From Diphasiastrum complanatum (taxonomy: Eukaryota; Streptophyta; Lycopodiopsida; Lycopodiales; Lycopodiaceae): 64,000 nt of DNA. The notes beneath the pieces are model-generated. The model was not told the DNA's origin, did no database searches, and worked only from the letters and a program-made list of their open reading frames with translations. Within the stretch, counting starts at the first letter, position 1. Each line of letters opens with the position of its first letter. The position numbers and the translations under genes are program-made. Location: positions 100,746,200-100,810,199 of the forward strand of contig CM055092.1 in the NCBI GenBank assembly GCA_029204225.1. The letters run 5' to 3'. Below, one piece after another: positions 10,421 to 20,971 of this stretch.

Positions 10421-10915
10421 AAAGGAGGGAAGGATTGTTAGAGTCCAGTTACGACTCTATCATGACCTCGGCACGGCCAGTTACCAAAGGGCCTGAAGCC
10501 TAGTGTTGGCAAGGGTCGGTGACCGACGAGAACATCTGTCCCAAGTTGGGACCGGTGCGTCACGAGCGGTGACCTGGTGTGGCCGCTTGACAAGCTATCA
10601 GAGATACAGTGTGTCTTGACCGCCGGAACCCTAGCCGTCAGTGACGAGATGCTAGCCGGCAAGTAGTTGGGGTGACCAAGAGGGTCAGAGGTCTTTGGCG
10701 GGGCACGGGGGTGGTACCCTAGGAGTCACTCAGTATTCACAGGTCACAAGGGCCAGGCATGCCAAGTGGACTGATCACCCACAGGTGGATGCCATGTGCC
10801 AGTTGATGGGAATAGCAAGTTGAAGGTCGCAAGGAGGGGGTGCCTATGGTTGGGAGGTGGATTCTACACACCGGCCTTCTAGGATTCACGAGCTTGGAGA
10901 GAGTGGCTTGTGACA
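10421..10915 (+). repeat. polypurine tract and chromovirus 3' LTR (copy B)
   Basis: The purine tract AAAGGAGGGAAGGA ends at the LTR start TGTTAG (10436). The LTR ends TGACA at 10915 (480 bp). Compared with copy A, most differences are transitions: in one 112-base stretch beginning GTGAC (about 5270 and 10519) I counted 17 differences, 16 of them transitions. Confidence 0.88.
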
Positions 10916-12445
10916 CTTTGGATGCTGATATGGAGCGAGAGCGGCTGGTTGCTCCTCCGTGGATGGCACATTGCTCTGCTCTAGCCCTCGATCTTGGTAG
11001 GTGGTATCTTCTCCCGCTGGCTTTGGTCGGGCTGCTGTGCAGCGTCAAATTGGGGTGGCGGTGGGATTACCACCTTGGGCATCTGCTACTAGGTCATGTG
11101 CTTCTGCCATTCTTGTAGCGCGGCTTTGACTTCCGATATTGGTCGAACTTGGCCTGATAGCTCACCAGTGTCTTCTTGTAAAGCTCCACCTGTCAAATAA
11201 TTGGCTTCATGCGGGGTGAGAGGGCGTGTAGTGGGCACCGGATGGTGGGCGTGCCATTCGTTGCATTTTTTTTGTACTGCATATACCTCTGCTACCAACA
11301 ATAGATTTTCTGTTTAAGCTACCTGGAGCTGGGCCTTGAGCAGGGCGAGTTGCCGTTGTGCGGTAGTCGTGGCTTCCTGTACCTTGGTAGCTGCGTCCAC
11401 CACCGACTTGTAGATTGTCTTGATATAGTCCTGAAGCGCTGCCTCGTGTTGCTCTAGCTTTAGGACTGTTTCTTTCTCTGCGTCTGTGTGTTGTTGCGCC
11501 ACTTCATAGTCTTGCTTGAGCTGCTCGAGCTCGACGTGCAGTTTTGTATTGTTCGTAGCCAACGTGACTACTTGGCCGTGCAACTACGAGCTCATTGAGT
11601 AATGTGCCAAACTGCTGGTAGGCTTTCGTGATGTCCCGAGGAGCGGCCGATGATGTTGTGTTGGCTGGGTCGGTCTGAGGTGCGGCCTCTTCTTCTTCTT
11701 CTTCGACTAGCTCTTCTTCATGTACAAGATCTTTCGTTGCTTTGGATCAGCATGCGGAGGAGATGACACATGTTCAGTACTGTTGAATGTGTCATCATCC
11801 AAGGGCTTGTCGGACTCGACGTCCACAATGGTAGGGGGGGTATGGGTGGCAACAAACAGTGGAAAGGGGTTGAGTCGAATGAAGGGGGAATGCGAGGCAT
11901 GGGGAATTCGAGGGTTGCGTCGAGGATGTTCGTGGGGGATGTGGGAGGGGGGAAATGGATTAAGTTCATTAGGGCCAAGGTGCCCGGGAGAGTTGGGAAT
12001 CTTGGGGATGATGGATGAGGGAGGAGTGGGGACGAGGGGAGGGGAAGAGACGGATGGTGGAAATGGTCGAAGAGGCCAAGGGGGTGATGGTGATGGAAGG
12101 AGTGGCATCAGAGGCGTAGGTGGATGAAGGGATTGTGGTAGCACAGGCAGTGGCAGTGAGATCAGTGATGGGATGGGTGGGACGGCGGCGGGTACTAGGA
12201 GCAGGAGGTGGAGGAGTCGACAGCGCCATACATGCGCTTAGATGAGGAAGTGTAGGAGATATGGATGTAGGGCGCTGACTGTGCAGTGGTGAGAACAGAG
12301 GAACAGTTGAATCCTCACACCTTCTGTTTCTAGAAGGTGACAAAGAGGGCGGATATGAGGGGTCTCGTGGCAAACTTCTGGCATACGTTGGTCTTAATGG
12401 CCCTTCGCAACTCAAAAGCACAAAGGAGTGCCAGTTGTGTGGCAT
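10916..12445 (-). pseudogene. proline-rich and coiled-coil ORF downstream of a Tat/Athila-like pol
   Basis: Reading down the minus strand: a Pro/Ser-rich part (about 12445-11707, with PSPSPPWPLRPFPPS), an acidic stretch (DVESDKPLDDD), then a coiled coil (about 11583-11314, ELEQLKQDYEVAQQ and QLALLKAQLQVA). After an in-frame TAA it continues with EVYAVQKKCNEWH to about 11089, then two more stops. It lies immediately 3' of the integrase at 12677-13455 and ends at the chromovirus LTR. Position and architecture resemble the ORF at 49836-52118. It may be an env-like or additional ORF of a Tat/Athila-type element. Function unknown. Confidence 0.5.
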
Positions 12446-12676
12446 TACAGCGTTTGCCGAAAATTCTTTATGGGCGGATCGGGCCTGATCTTGTCAAGTC
12501 TGATTGGCACTGTCAGTTGATAACTACCTTCTGATGATGTTCTGCTACCTCTTGGCTCCACTTGATGGCTCATGGATGCAGCATCCTGTTCAGATCTGGT
12601 TTGTAATGCCCGCTTGTGGTAATGTAAGATTTTGAGTTGTGTATTACCCACAAGTCGACATCCTGCTTCGTCTGCA

Positions 12677-13455
12677 TTATTGAGGTGGCCAATACTTACG
12701 TAATCGGCTACCATTGATAGGTGTTTCAAATGGAGTCCCATCTAGCTGTTGAAGTGTCACGGCTCCATGGTTGAGAATTTCCTTGATGCGGTACGGTCCT
12801 TCACCTATGAACTTTAGTTTTCCCTTGATCGCCTTAGTTTTGTACATGAGGACCAAATCTCCTGCTCGAAGATCCTTTTTGTGCAACCGACGATCATGCC
12901 ATACCTTGCGATGTGCTTTTTCAGCGGCAAGTGCATGCACTGCTAATAGACACGTCTCGCAAAGTTTATGTAGAGCTTCATGGCGTAATTGTAGCGATTT
13001 GGAATCATCCAGGCATTGTGTGGTGGCAACCCGCAATGATGGTACCAAAAACTCGATTGGCATTACATCGTCCTGACCATAAACCAGCTGGAATGGCGTT
13101 TGATCGGTGTTGCCCTTGTATGTTGTCCTGAATGCCCACAGAGCAGCATGTAACTTGTGCTCCCAATCAGATCTACTAGCTTCGACTGTTTTTGTGATGA
13201 CGCTACACAGGATCTTATTGGATGATTCTGCTTGCCCATTACCATGGGATAATAGGGTGTATCCACCAGGCATCCGAAGTGCACAATGATATTCTCATAC
13301 AAAACCTTGGCAGTAGTCCTGGCATTAGCCACTCGTACGGCCTTGGCTTCTACCCATTTGGTAAGATAATTTGTAGCCATGATTGTTACAATCTTACTTA
13401 CTGCAAACCTCCAGGTGCCGGTTAACCACAAGAGACCGAACGATTCACGTTCCAC
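12677..13455 (-). pseudogene. Tat/Athila-like Ty3/gypsy integrase, C-terminal part
   Basis: Two overlapping minus-strand frames: IMATNYLTKWVEAKAV and VLYENIIVHFGC (integrase core), then after a frameshift GNGQAESSNKILCSVI (catalytic Glu region), LHAALWAFRTTYK, TPFQLVYGQDDVMPIEF and the C-terminal LRAGDLVLMYK and LKFIGEGPYRI. The MPIEF phrase is typical of Tat/Athila integrases rather than chromoviruses. There is no chromodomain. The frame ends at KYWPPQ with a stop at 12677. Confidence 0.82.
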
Positions 13456-13499
13456 CCCACCATAGGACCTAATCCGGGTCCACCCACCATGCCCTGGCC

Positions 13500-13831
13500 T
13501 GTGACCGTATCAAGCTGGATCCGACCTCCATTCCAGACGGTGTCCCATACCACCGCCTAGGCTCTCAACCATCTCCTGCCTCACGCTAGCAATACATCCT
13601 GGCCGTGCACACGCTCTCCATCCACCTCCTCCTAGGTAGACAGAATGGATGGCAAATGAGTCCTCCTCCCCTTGTATACCTCCAAGGAGAGAGACTCCAA
13701 GCCATGTGCACTCCTGGATCATGACACGTGGCAACCATGCAGGTTCACAAGTCACCGGTCAAGTCTACAGGCCCAGTCATCATCCAGTCTCAAGTCTGGG
13801 TTTGGGACCCGAGGGAGTTGGGTCCCTAACA
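13500..13831 (-). repeat. 3' LTR of the minus-strand chromovirus at 13.8-15.9 kb
   Basis: On the minus strand a purine tract AAGGAAGAAGGAA is followed by TGTTAGGGACCC, the LTR start (high-coordinate end 13831). The end at about 13500 (GGTCACA on the minus strand) is a guess from the CA terminus. The LTR may extend to the integrase relic at 13455. Confidence 0.6.
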
Positions 13832-13858
13832 TTCCTTCTTCCTTAAAATATTCCTTAT

Positions 13859-13975
13859 CTAAGGAAGGAATCCCGGGAATCTCAGTTTAAGGTCAAATTC
13901 CTTTTCCCAAGTGTCATCGTCCTCCGAACTTCCTTTCCAACAAACCAAGTACTCAGTTACCTGCCGGTTTCTGAG
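13859..13975 (-). pseudogene. chromodomain displaced into another frame
   Basis: Minus-strand RNRQVTEYLVCWKGSSEDDDTWEKEF is a chromodomain-type sequence, ending with TAG at 13859. It lies one base out of frame with the integrase, which stops at TAA in SETGR (13957). In intact chromoviruses the two are one protein. Confidence 0.75.
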
Positions 13976-15135
13976 TCAATGGCCTGTGGTTCAGTAGGTA
14001 CAAAGGATGATAGGTCCTCCAGCCGAACTAAGTCCTCCTGAGGCATTAAGTCATCCTTTCCACCAAGTCGTTCCTTTAAACGACTAATGTGAAAAACTGG
14101 ATGTACCTTAACACCTTGAGGGAGTTCTAGCTGGTACGCATTCCGATGGAGTTTCTTTACTATACGGAATGGCCCTGCATAACGAGGTGATAACTTAGGA
14201 CATTTTCCAGTCCTTAGTACCTTAGAATCTTTTGGAATTCTAAGATATACCCAAGCTCCCTCCTGAAAAACCCTAGGTTGTCGCTTTTGATTAGCGTAAA
14301 ACTGGGCTCTATCCTGAGCCGTTTTTACGTTTTCGCGAGCAACAAGCAACATCTCTTGCATATCATGCAGGAAATCTACTGCTGCTTTAACCTTGAGGCC
14401 TTTGAGGCCAACTGAAATGGGAGCCCTAGGCTGGAAACCATACATCAGAGAAAATGGACTAAAACCCGTCGCTGAGTGCTTTGCGCTATTATACGCAAAC
14501 TCAATCATTGGAAGGTACCTTTCCCAATCTGACTGTCTTCTGGAAACATATGCCCAAAGCATATCTTCCATAGACTGGTTTGTCCTCTCTGTCTGACCAT
14601 CCGATTCAGGATGATCTGATGACCCCAAACTTAGAGTGGTCTCCAATTTCTCAAAGGCCACTTGCCAGAATTTGCCAGTGAACTTTGGATCTCGATCACT
14701 AACAATGTCATTCGGCAAACCAAACAACCTGAACAACTTTTCCACAAAAAGCTGCGCAAGTTCAAAAGCTTTGACAGTTTGCTTGGTTGGTATGAACTGC
14801 GCCATTTTAGTTAACCTGTCAATTATTACCCAAATGGCATCATTTTGCTTCCCCGTCCGAGGTAGCCCAACCACAAAGTCCATGGAAATGCTTTCCCACT
14901 TTCTTTCGGGAATTTCCAAGGGCATTAACAAACCAGCTGCCTTAAGTCTTTCAGCTTTATTAACTTGGCATTGCGTACACTTACAAACATATGCCTCCAC
15001 TTGACTTTTTAAATTTGGCCAATAAAAGTTCCTTTTTACTAAGTCAAGCGTCCTTTGAGCGCCAGGGTGCCCTGCACACGGGCTGTCATGACATTCATGC
15101 AGGATTTGGGCCCTTATATCAACATTTTCTGGCAC
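13957..15135 (-). CDS. chromovirus integrase, intact frame
   Basis: A 392-residue uninterrupted frame. Order: H2C2 zinc-binding domain (HECHDSPCAGHPG to CTQCQVNKAER, residues about 13-65), catalytic core with SMDFVVGLP (first Asp), IVSDRDPKF (second Asp) and SDGQTERTNQ (Glu), so the D,D,E triad is complete. LPMIEFAYNSAKH and the GPY/F-like C-terminal part follow (PKLSPRYAGPFRIVKKL, KVHPVFHISRLKERL). It continues upstream from the RNase H region with stops between, so it is not expressed as a full polyprotein. It is the best preserved integrase in the window. Confidence 0.88.
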   Translation of the reverse strand: MPENVDIRAQILHECHDSPCAGHPGAQRTLDLVKRNFYWPNLKSQVEAYVCKCTQCQVNKAERLKAAGLLMPLEIPERKWESISMDFVVGLPRTGKQNDAIWVIIDRLTKMAQFIPTKQTVKAFELAQLFVEKLFRLFGLPNDIVSDRDPKFTGKFWQVAFEKLETTLSLGSSDHPESDGQTERTNQSMEDMLWAYVSRRQSDWERYLPMIEFAYNSAKHSATGFSPFSLMYGFQPRAPISVGLKGLKVKAAVDFLHDMQEMLLVARENVKTAQDRAQFYANQKRQPRVFQEGAWVYLRIPKDSKVLRTGKCPKLSPRYAGPFRIVKKLHRNAYQLELPQGVKVHPVFHISRLKERLGGKDDLMPQEDLVRLEDLSSFVPTEPQAIDSETGR

Positions 15136-15950
15136 ACAAACTTTTCAATTTTGGAAAAGTAACCCATTCCTAATGGAATAGTCTCTTTGTATCTTGTCTT
15201 GAGGAGAAATCTTGGAATCCTGCATTCCAAGCTCATCACTAGATCTAGAAGAACCTGCCAGGACGTCTAGCTAAATACGACCGAAGTACCTATCGGTCTT
15301 ACACAAATCTCTTAAGGACAGATACAACTCAGATTGGATCTCGGAAAAGCTTAACTAATTAAGCTCTCCAATTCGGCTTAAGGCATCCGTGACACTATTA
15401 GAGGTACCCTTTCGGTACTCGATGTCATAATGAAATTCTTGGAGCATCTCTGACCATCTGGCCTTACGACCCCTAAGGTCGACCGCATCGTTAATATACT
15501 TTCACGCTTGATGGTCAGTAACTATAGTAAACTGGGAGCCATACAAGTAATGTCTCCAAACTTTCAGGGCATTAATGATAGCAAAAAGTTCCTTGTCATA
15601 GGTGGAATACCGCCTTTGAGCAAGGTCCAACTTCTTGCTTTCAAAAGCTACCGGTCTACCATCCTGATATAGTATTGCGCCTATAGCATAGTCACTGGCA
15701 TCCGTTTCAAGTACATACGGCTTGTTAGGATCCACTATGTGTAGAATAGGCGCTGTAGTTACACAGTATTTGAGGCAAATTATAGAGTAGTAGTAGTATA
15801 AAGATATTTTCATAACAATCACAGTTGAGGAGTGGCCATACACATTTGGACTCCTTGGCAAAAAGCTTCTCCTGCCTAAGTAACTTTAAGACAGTCCTGA
15901 GATGCTCCTCATGCTCCTCCAAGGTCTTACTATAGATGAGAATATTATAG
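15136..15950 (-). pseudogene. chromovirus RT tail and RNase H
   Basis: Minus strand: [24 protein letters not shown] (RT end, about 15955-15870), an unrelated stretch with loss of sequence (15780-15860), then [58 protein letters not shown] (RNase H, 15502-15760) and ALSRIGELN. Several stops lead into the integrase frame at 15135. A related second copy lies at 16337-17386. Confidence 0.82.
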
Positions 15951-16336
15951 TGCTCTGATACCAAGTTACAAGCTAAGATTCACTAGCTATGCTAAAAAGC
16001 AGGACTTAAGCTAGAAAGAAGGAAGAGAATGCTTAAGGAGGCTAAAGAGGAGCAATCATCGTAAATTGAATAAAGGAATACAATGATGATCTAGTTATAC
16101 CCTCTCCCTGAATCAAATGGAGGATTCAAAAAAGGGAGCGAAAAGGATTTGGAGGGGAAATAGTGCGCCCTCCCAATAGGAGGACCCCCACTCCAAATCA
16201 ATGTGACCAAGTCCTAAAAATATAACCAAATAGGGCCCAAGGCCAGTATATGAATAAAAAGGGCCCTTAGGCCTGCTTATGCATAATAACAATAAAAGAA
16301 TGGGCGCGGCGAATGTAAAGAGCCAAGTCCATAACT
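15951..16336 (-). repeat. LTR with AG...CT ends and primer site
   Basis: On the minus strand: AGTTATGGACTTGG... to ...TTGTAACT (373 bp, 15964-16336), directly followed by TGGTATCAGAGCA (15963-15951), a perfect initiator tRNA-Met primer site, then chromovirus RT sequence. The same LTR family occurs as a solo LTR at 20977-21394. The ends are AG and CT rather than TG and CA. It contains a polypyrimidine and CATAAGCAGG-type central part shared by both copies. Confidence 0.65.
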
Positions 16337-17386
16337 CTAAGTCAAGCGTCCTTTGTGAGCCAGGGTGCCACACAGGCTGTCATGACATTCATGCAGGATT
16401 TGGGCCCTTATATCATCATTTTCTGGCACACAAACTTTTCCATTCCAGAAAAGCAACCCATTCCTAATGGAATGGTCTCTCTGTATCTTGTCCTAAGGAG
16501 AAATCTTGGAATCCTGCATTCCAAGCTCATCACTAGATCTAGAAGAACCTGCCAGGACGTCTAGCCAAATACGACCGAAGTACCTATCGGTCTTACACAA
16601 ATCTCTTAAGGACAGATACAACTCAGATTGGATCTCAGAAAAGCTTAACTAATTAACCTCTCCAATCTGGCTTAAGGCATCCGCGACACTATTAGAGGTA
16701 CCCTTTCGGTACTCAATGTCATAATGAAATTTTTGGAGCATCTCTGACCATCTGGCCTTACAACCCCTAAGGTCGACCGCATCATTAATATACTTTAACA
16801 CTTGATGGTCAGTAACTATGGTAAACTGGGAGCCATACAAATAATGTCTCCAAACTTTCAGGGCATGAATTACAGCAAAAAGCTCCTTGTCGTAGGTGGA
16901 ATACCACCTTTGAGCAGGACCTAGCTTCTTGCTTTGAAAAGCAACCGGTCTACCATCCTGATATAGGACTGCACCTATAGCATAGTCACTGGCATCCGTC
17001 TAAAGCACATATGGCTTGTTAGGATCCACTATGTGTAAAATAGGTGTAGTCACACAGTATTTGAGGTTTTCAAAACTCTGATTCAACTCTTCAGTCCAAG
17101 TAACCGGAGGAGTGAACTTACTGTGCCGGCTAACTCTTTTAGCCCCCCTGAGGATATTCGTCAAGGCCAATGCAATTAATGCACAGTTCAAGATGAATCT
17201 ATGAAAAAACCCCGTAAAGCCCAAAAAGGACATTCACGTACTTGTCGGACTTTATTTGGGTCAATTTCCAACCCATGGTCTGAAATAATGTTACCAAGGT
17301 ATAACAACCTTTTCTGGAAGAATACACATTTGGACTCCTTGGCAAAAAGCTTCTCCTGTCTAAGTAACTTTAAGACAGTCCTGAGT
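16337..17386 (-). pseudogene. second copy of chromovirus RT-RNase H-integrase start
   Basis: Paralogous to 15036-15950: minus-strand [23 protein letters not shown] and LLYLGNIISDHGLEIDPNKV (RT thumb, 17240-17400), FLGFTGFFHRFI (17200), [12 protein letters not shown] (17000-17050), RNase H (16649-17000) and the integrase N-terminal region (16337-16480). It keeps the FFQKRLLYLGN part lost in the first copy, so the two are separate remnants rather than a simple duplication product. Frames are broken. Confidence 0.8.
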
Positions 17387-17870
17387 TGCTCATCGGCCAT
17401 CTTCTTGAGGCTGTTTTTCTGAAATTCCAGCAAAGTGCAAATCTGATCCAGCATTCATTTCTCTTTCCATACTTCAGTATCTGTTGGAGCCTTCTCCTAT
17501 GGTGTTTAGGCATTGATTCAGATGTGGCAGCCAGCAATCAATTTTTGTGTCTCCAATCGACTTTCTGTTTGCAGGTTTTGCGCCCAAGTTCAAGGAGGAA
17601 GGTGGATTAGATCACAAAATTCATCTTTCATGATCTTTTATGCTCAGGAATCGATTGCATGCTGGAATTTTCTGTGACAGCATCTCTTCCAATCTGAAAA
17701 TTAGTTACATGTCATATTGCATGTTGTTGCATGTTGATGCATGTTCATTTCTAGACTTGTATCTAGTGAGTAGGCTTCATTACCACAGTTCTAGGATCCT
17801 GGGAGGAACAAAACATTGTTAGTTCTTTGGTTATTGCATCCTCTACACTTTCCATCAGTGGTATCAGAGC
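17387..17870 (+). repeat. 5' LTR and primer-binding site
   Basis: The LTR runs from TGCTC (17387) to CCATCA (17857). After one base comes TGGTATCAGAGC (17859-17870), identical to the standard initiator tRNA-Met primer site. The LTR contains several CATGCA/TGCATG motifs near 17650-17740. Confidence 0.65.
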
Positions 17871-17956
17871 TCTAGGTGTTTAGTCTTATCGAGCATTTGC
17901 TTAGTTCATTGTTGCTTGTTTGACTGTTCACCATATTTGTCAGCAATAACATTATT

Positions 17957-18514
17957 TTGTTTTCAAGATCAAACTATACTGCATGGAGATCCTATATAAT
18001 TGGTGTTCTACAGAGAGAACCGTTTCTATGGAAAGTTGTGACAGGAACATTTGCTAAACCGGATCAAGAGAGTCATAACCTTTCTGTTTGGAGAGATGTT
18101 AATGACATAGCTATTGGTACTATTTCCTTAGCTTTGTCTGATGATCTTCTAATTGAATTTTCAAAAAAAGTTTTTGCTCAATCACTTTGGATGCAGATGG
18201 AGGAAAGATTCGTTACAAAGCTGAAGAGAAGAGAAAATGAAGATGTTTTCTTTGGCAGGCAAAAAGAACAAGTAATGCAGAAAGATTCCCAGTTGGGGGA
18301 AGTAAGTGTGGGATGCATGCAGGATGTATGCATGCATAAAACTTGTATGCAGGATGTATGTTTACAAGTCGATTCTCGTTTGGAGAAACCACCATTTTCT
18401 AGCATGAAGCAGATTCCTATTAAGGGGGAATCATTTCTTGTGCCTTGCCTATTGATTCTCATGAAGGAGAGTCACTTTCAGCTTGCATGCAGGATGTTTG
18501 CATGCCGCAAATGA
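17957..18514 (+). CDS. copia-type Gag N-terminal region (UBN2-like), then divergent
   Basis: The first ~95 residues carry NYTAWRSYIIGVLQ, LWKVVTG, VWRDVNDIAIGTI and LWMQMEERFV, the usual copia Gag N-terminal domain. After KLKRRE the sequence becomes unrelated to Gag, with an internal repeat (CMQDVCMHKTCMQDVC, 18310-18365) from TGCATGCAGGAT units. It stops at 18514. No zinc knuckle was seen. Confidence 0.65.
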   Translation: MFSRSNYTAWRSYIIGVLQREPFLWKVVTGTFAKPDQESHNLSVWRDVNDIAIGTISLALSDDLLIEFSKKVFAQSLWMQMEERFVTKLKRRENEDVFFGRQKEQVMQKDSQLGEVSVGCMQDVCMHKTCMQDVCLQVDSRLEKPPFSSMKQIPIKGESFLVPCLLILMKESHFQLACRMFACRK

Positions 18515-19266
18515 GGGACTATATTTATCTGTTTTCCAGGAATTTTCTGTTTTGCCTCAAAGTCCTCTTATAGAGGAGACCATGTTTGCTTCCATAGAGG
18601 AAGAATTTCAAGCTTGCTTGCAGGAAGACTATGAAGATGGAGATCTCAAACTGCATGCAGGAAACTATTAAAGAAAGACCTCATGAAGAGGAGACAACTG
18701 TATTTACCTGCTTAAATGAAGACTTATTTGTCGAACTTGTTATTGATTGTATGCAAGAAGAATCTCTAATGCAGGAGGAAGTATCTCCAATGCCATAAGC
18801 ATCTCCAGTTCAGGAGAAACCCTCAAATATTTCTCCACAAGCATCTCCAATGCCAAAAGCAGAAGCATTTGCAGTACAGGAGAGATCCCCAGAGATTTCT
18901 CAAGAAGAGAACTCTGAGTTCTACTTAGTTGGTTGCTGCCCAGACACTTATTTTGAGTTGTATATGCAGCTGCAGTATGAAGACCTCAATTATGTTTTTC
19001 AAGCATATGCTGAAGCATCAACTTTTTCGTATGTTGCAATGGAGGATACACCCAATGCACCCGAAATGATTACTTTCCAATCAGCTCATTCTGCTGCCGA
19101 AACTTCTTTGATACCTGAAGGAACTATGGAATTGGAGGAGCATTACAGAATTCAAAACCAAGCCACTCTGCATACAATGTCGGGATGTTTTCATGCTCCT
19201 GTTCTGGATGACGGAGTCTCATCCCTTTTAGGCCTTACTGCTCAACCCAGACAAGGTTGTGGATAA
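18515..19266 (+). pseudogene. unknown acidic ORF in the small LTR element
   Basis: Open frames at about 18515-18671 and 18850-19266, separated by stops, encode acidic, Glu/Gln/Met-rich sequence (EEEFQACLQEDYEDGD; QERSPEISQEENSEF; YMQLQYEDLNYVFQAY). No domain recognised. It occupies the place of pol between Gag and the right LTR. It may be captured host sequence or a decayed accessory ORF. Confidence 0.35.
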
Positions 19267-19700
19267 GCTTGGAATTTTTGCTTAGAATTTTCTATGGGGT
19301 TATGTCCCAAGAAAATTGGTTTTAAGTTGTCTGAGTTACATGGGGGTGCCAATATGTTTTAAACCCGCCCTAATGTCAAGGTCCTAAGTTCACAAAAATA
19401 TTTTGGGGCTTGTAGTAGGTCGATGTAAAGGTGGAGAGTCTTGCTATTTAGAGAGTTGGGTCTATGGACACTTGTCATAGGCCCTAGACCCTCGTGCATC
19501 TAGTATGGGGAAAAATAATTACATCAATCGATTAGAAGAGGTGAGTCACCAAACTTACCTCAATCAGTAACCAAATTGCATGCATGCATGCAACGCTATT
19601 GAGGTGTCAACACACCATAACACTTGTTGTTCTAATTTCAGCCTATATAATGGACAGGTCCACGAGCTACAATAGGGCTCTTTACTCTCAGTTGATCTCT
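19267..19700. other. non-coding 3' interior of the small LTR element
   Basis: No open frame of note. It contains TGCATGCATGCATGC-like motif (about 19575) and ordinary AT-rich sequence up to the right LTR at 19701. Confidence 0.4.
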
Positions 19701-19855
19701 TGCTCATCGGTCATCTTCTTGAGGCTGTTTTTCTGAAATTCCAGCAAAGTGCAAATCTGATCCAGCATTCATTTCTCTCTCCTTAAAATTTTCCTATTGT
19801 GAAGATTTAGAGGTCAACAATCTTTGTTTATTGCATCATTTACATTTTCTCCAAG

Positions 19856-20635
19856 CGGCCTTTATCACCCGCTTTAAATCAAGAAAATTCCTGGAGGACC
19901 CGTCTCTCCTGTTGAGTAAAATCAAGATGGGTAAACGAGAAAGGGTCCAGGATTACATCGAACGGATCAAGCATCTTCGATCCGAGTGCAATACAACCCC
20001 AACTCCCAATCATGCAGTAATAACGTGGGTCGTCGCTGGGTTACAACGCAGTATCAGAAGAGAGCTCAAACGACGAGAATAGTACACCACATTGCAAGAA
20101 GCTATGGAAGACGCCATCAAAGAAGAAGATGAGGGTTCAGATGATGATACTGGCAACAGTTATACACCGGCCCACAATCCGACTCCTTCGGTTGCATCCA
20201 CCTCCAACACTGCCAATTTTCCCAATGATCGGCTGATGGAGCAAATTACAAAACTACACAAACAGCAGATGAAACAACTTACGGCTCAGTTTGACCAAAA
20301 ACTGAAGGCCTTGCAAGGTGTTGTTGCAACATCATCATCTGAGCCAGAACCAAACTAGCAACAATATCCAAAAAGAGAGAATGTATGGTGTCCAGTTTGT
20401 ACTCAGAACCATACTGCCAATGAGTGTCCAGTCTTGAAGCAAAACCTCAAGTTGACACATAGATATTGCCATCTCTGTAATGCATCCTCACACGAAACTG
20501 CGTTCTGTCCATTTAACCCCAGGATCATACAGCAACGGAGGGCACAATTCTAGACCTCTTATCCATATCATCAGGGGGCACCAAATGCGGCACTGCGGTT
20601 TGGAGTACCAATGAATCAACAATGCATGGCATTCT
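19856..20635 (+). pseudogene. Ty3/gypsy gag with two zinc knuckles
   Basis: Plus-strand frame: AAFITRFKSRKFLEDPSLLLSK and RERVQDYIERIKHLRSEC (retrotransposon gag domain), a stop at 20080, an acidic linker (DAIKEEDEGSDDD), a coiled-coil-like MEQITKLHKQQMKQL, a stop at 20356, then VWCPVCTQNHTANECPV and YCHLCNASSHETAFCPF, two Cys/His knuckles. It ends in a LINE fragment at 20636. The paired knuckles and linker resemble Tat/Athila-type Gags. Confidence 0.7.
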
Positions 20636-20895
20636 AATGCTCTGATACGTAAAGGATCCTGGTCCACATCATGGAATGAGGTCTGACGTGATCCAGTCTT
20701 GGCATTAAAGTTACTACCAACAAAATATGTCCTCTATCAGAAAACCTTTTGATATCTCCAAACAAATCCATGTATGGGCCCGTCCGAGAAAAAAGATGTA
20801 TCCGGTGGAAAATAACAAACTGCAATATAAATAACCATGTCCAAACATGTGGGCTCCTCTCTGAGTCTGATCCATATGTATCTGGATGATCATCT
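20636..20895 (-). pseudogene. LINE AP-endonuclease fragment
   Basis: Minus-strand frames include NFNAKTGSRQTSFHDVDQDP, close to the GDFNAKTG block of LINE apurinic endonucleases, preceded by RYQKVF and GPIHGFVW-like sequence. It joins the chromovirus LTR at about 20895. Confidence 0.55.
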
Positions 20896-20971
20896 CTGTG
20901 AACTATTTTAATATTTAGAATTTACAAGTCCGACGTGTTCACATTGACTCTTGAGGCAGGAATATAAGTAC

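Larger units (their letters stand above)
5188..10915 (+). mobile_element. composite chromovirus (Ty3/gypsy) with nested LINE and internal inversion
   Basis: Two LTRs of the same family (5188-5664 and 10436-10915) in the same orientation bracket a primer-binding site, leader, gag start, pol pieces with chromodomain, and a polypurine tract. The bases flanking the LTRs, CTCTG (5183-5187) and CTTTG (10916-10920), differ at one position and may be the 5-bp target duplication. A LINE sits in the leader (5689-7641), and the RT segment is inverted (about 8975-9704). Protease, RNase H and the integrase N-terminus are missing, so the copy is non-autonomous. Confidence 0.8.
17387..19855 (+). mobile_element. 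small LTR element with copia-like gag and an unknown ORF
   Basis: Direct repeats starting TGCTCATCGG (17387 and 19701) and sharing their first ~84 bases flank an interior with a primer site (17859-17870), a copia-type gag start (17957) and a second ORF, but no pol. The right repeat is internally deleted (about 150 bp against 471 bp). No clear polypurine tract precedes it. It looks like a non-autonomous copia derivative. Confidence 0.55.

Noticed and set aside
11720-12127. Gly-rich open frames on the plus strand
   Set aside because: Antisense of the Pro-rich minus-strand ORF; Pro codons read as Gly on the other strand.
20637-20648. Primer-site-like GCTCTGATACG
   Set aside because: It matches only in part and is coding sequence of a LINE endonuclease fragment on the minus strand; no LTR end lies beside it.
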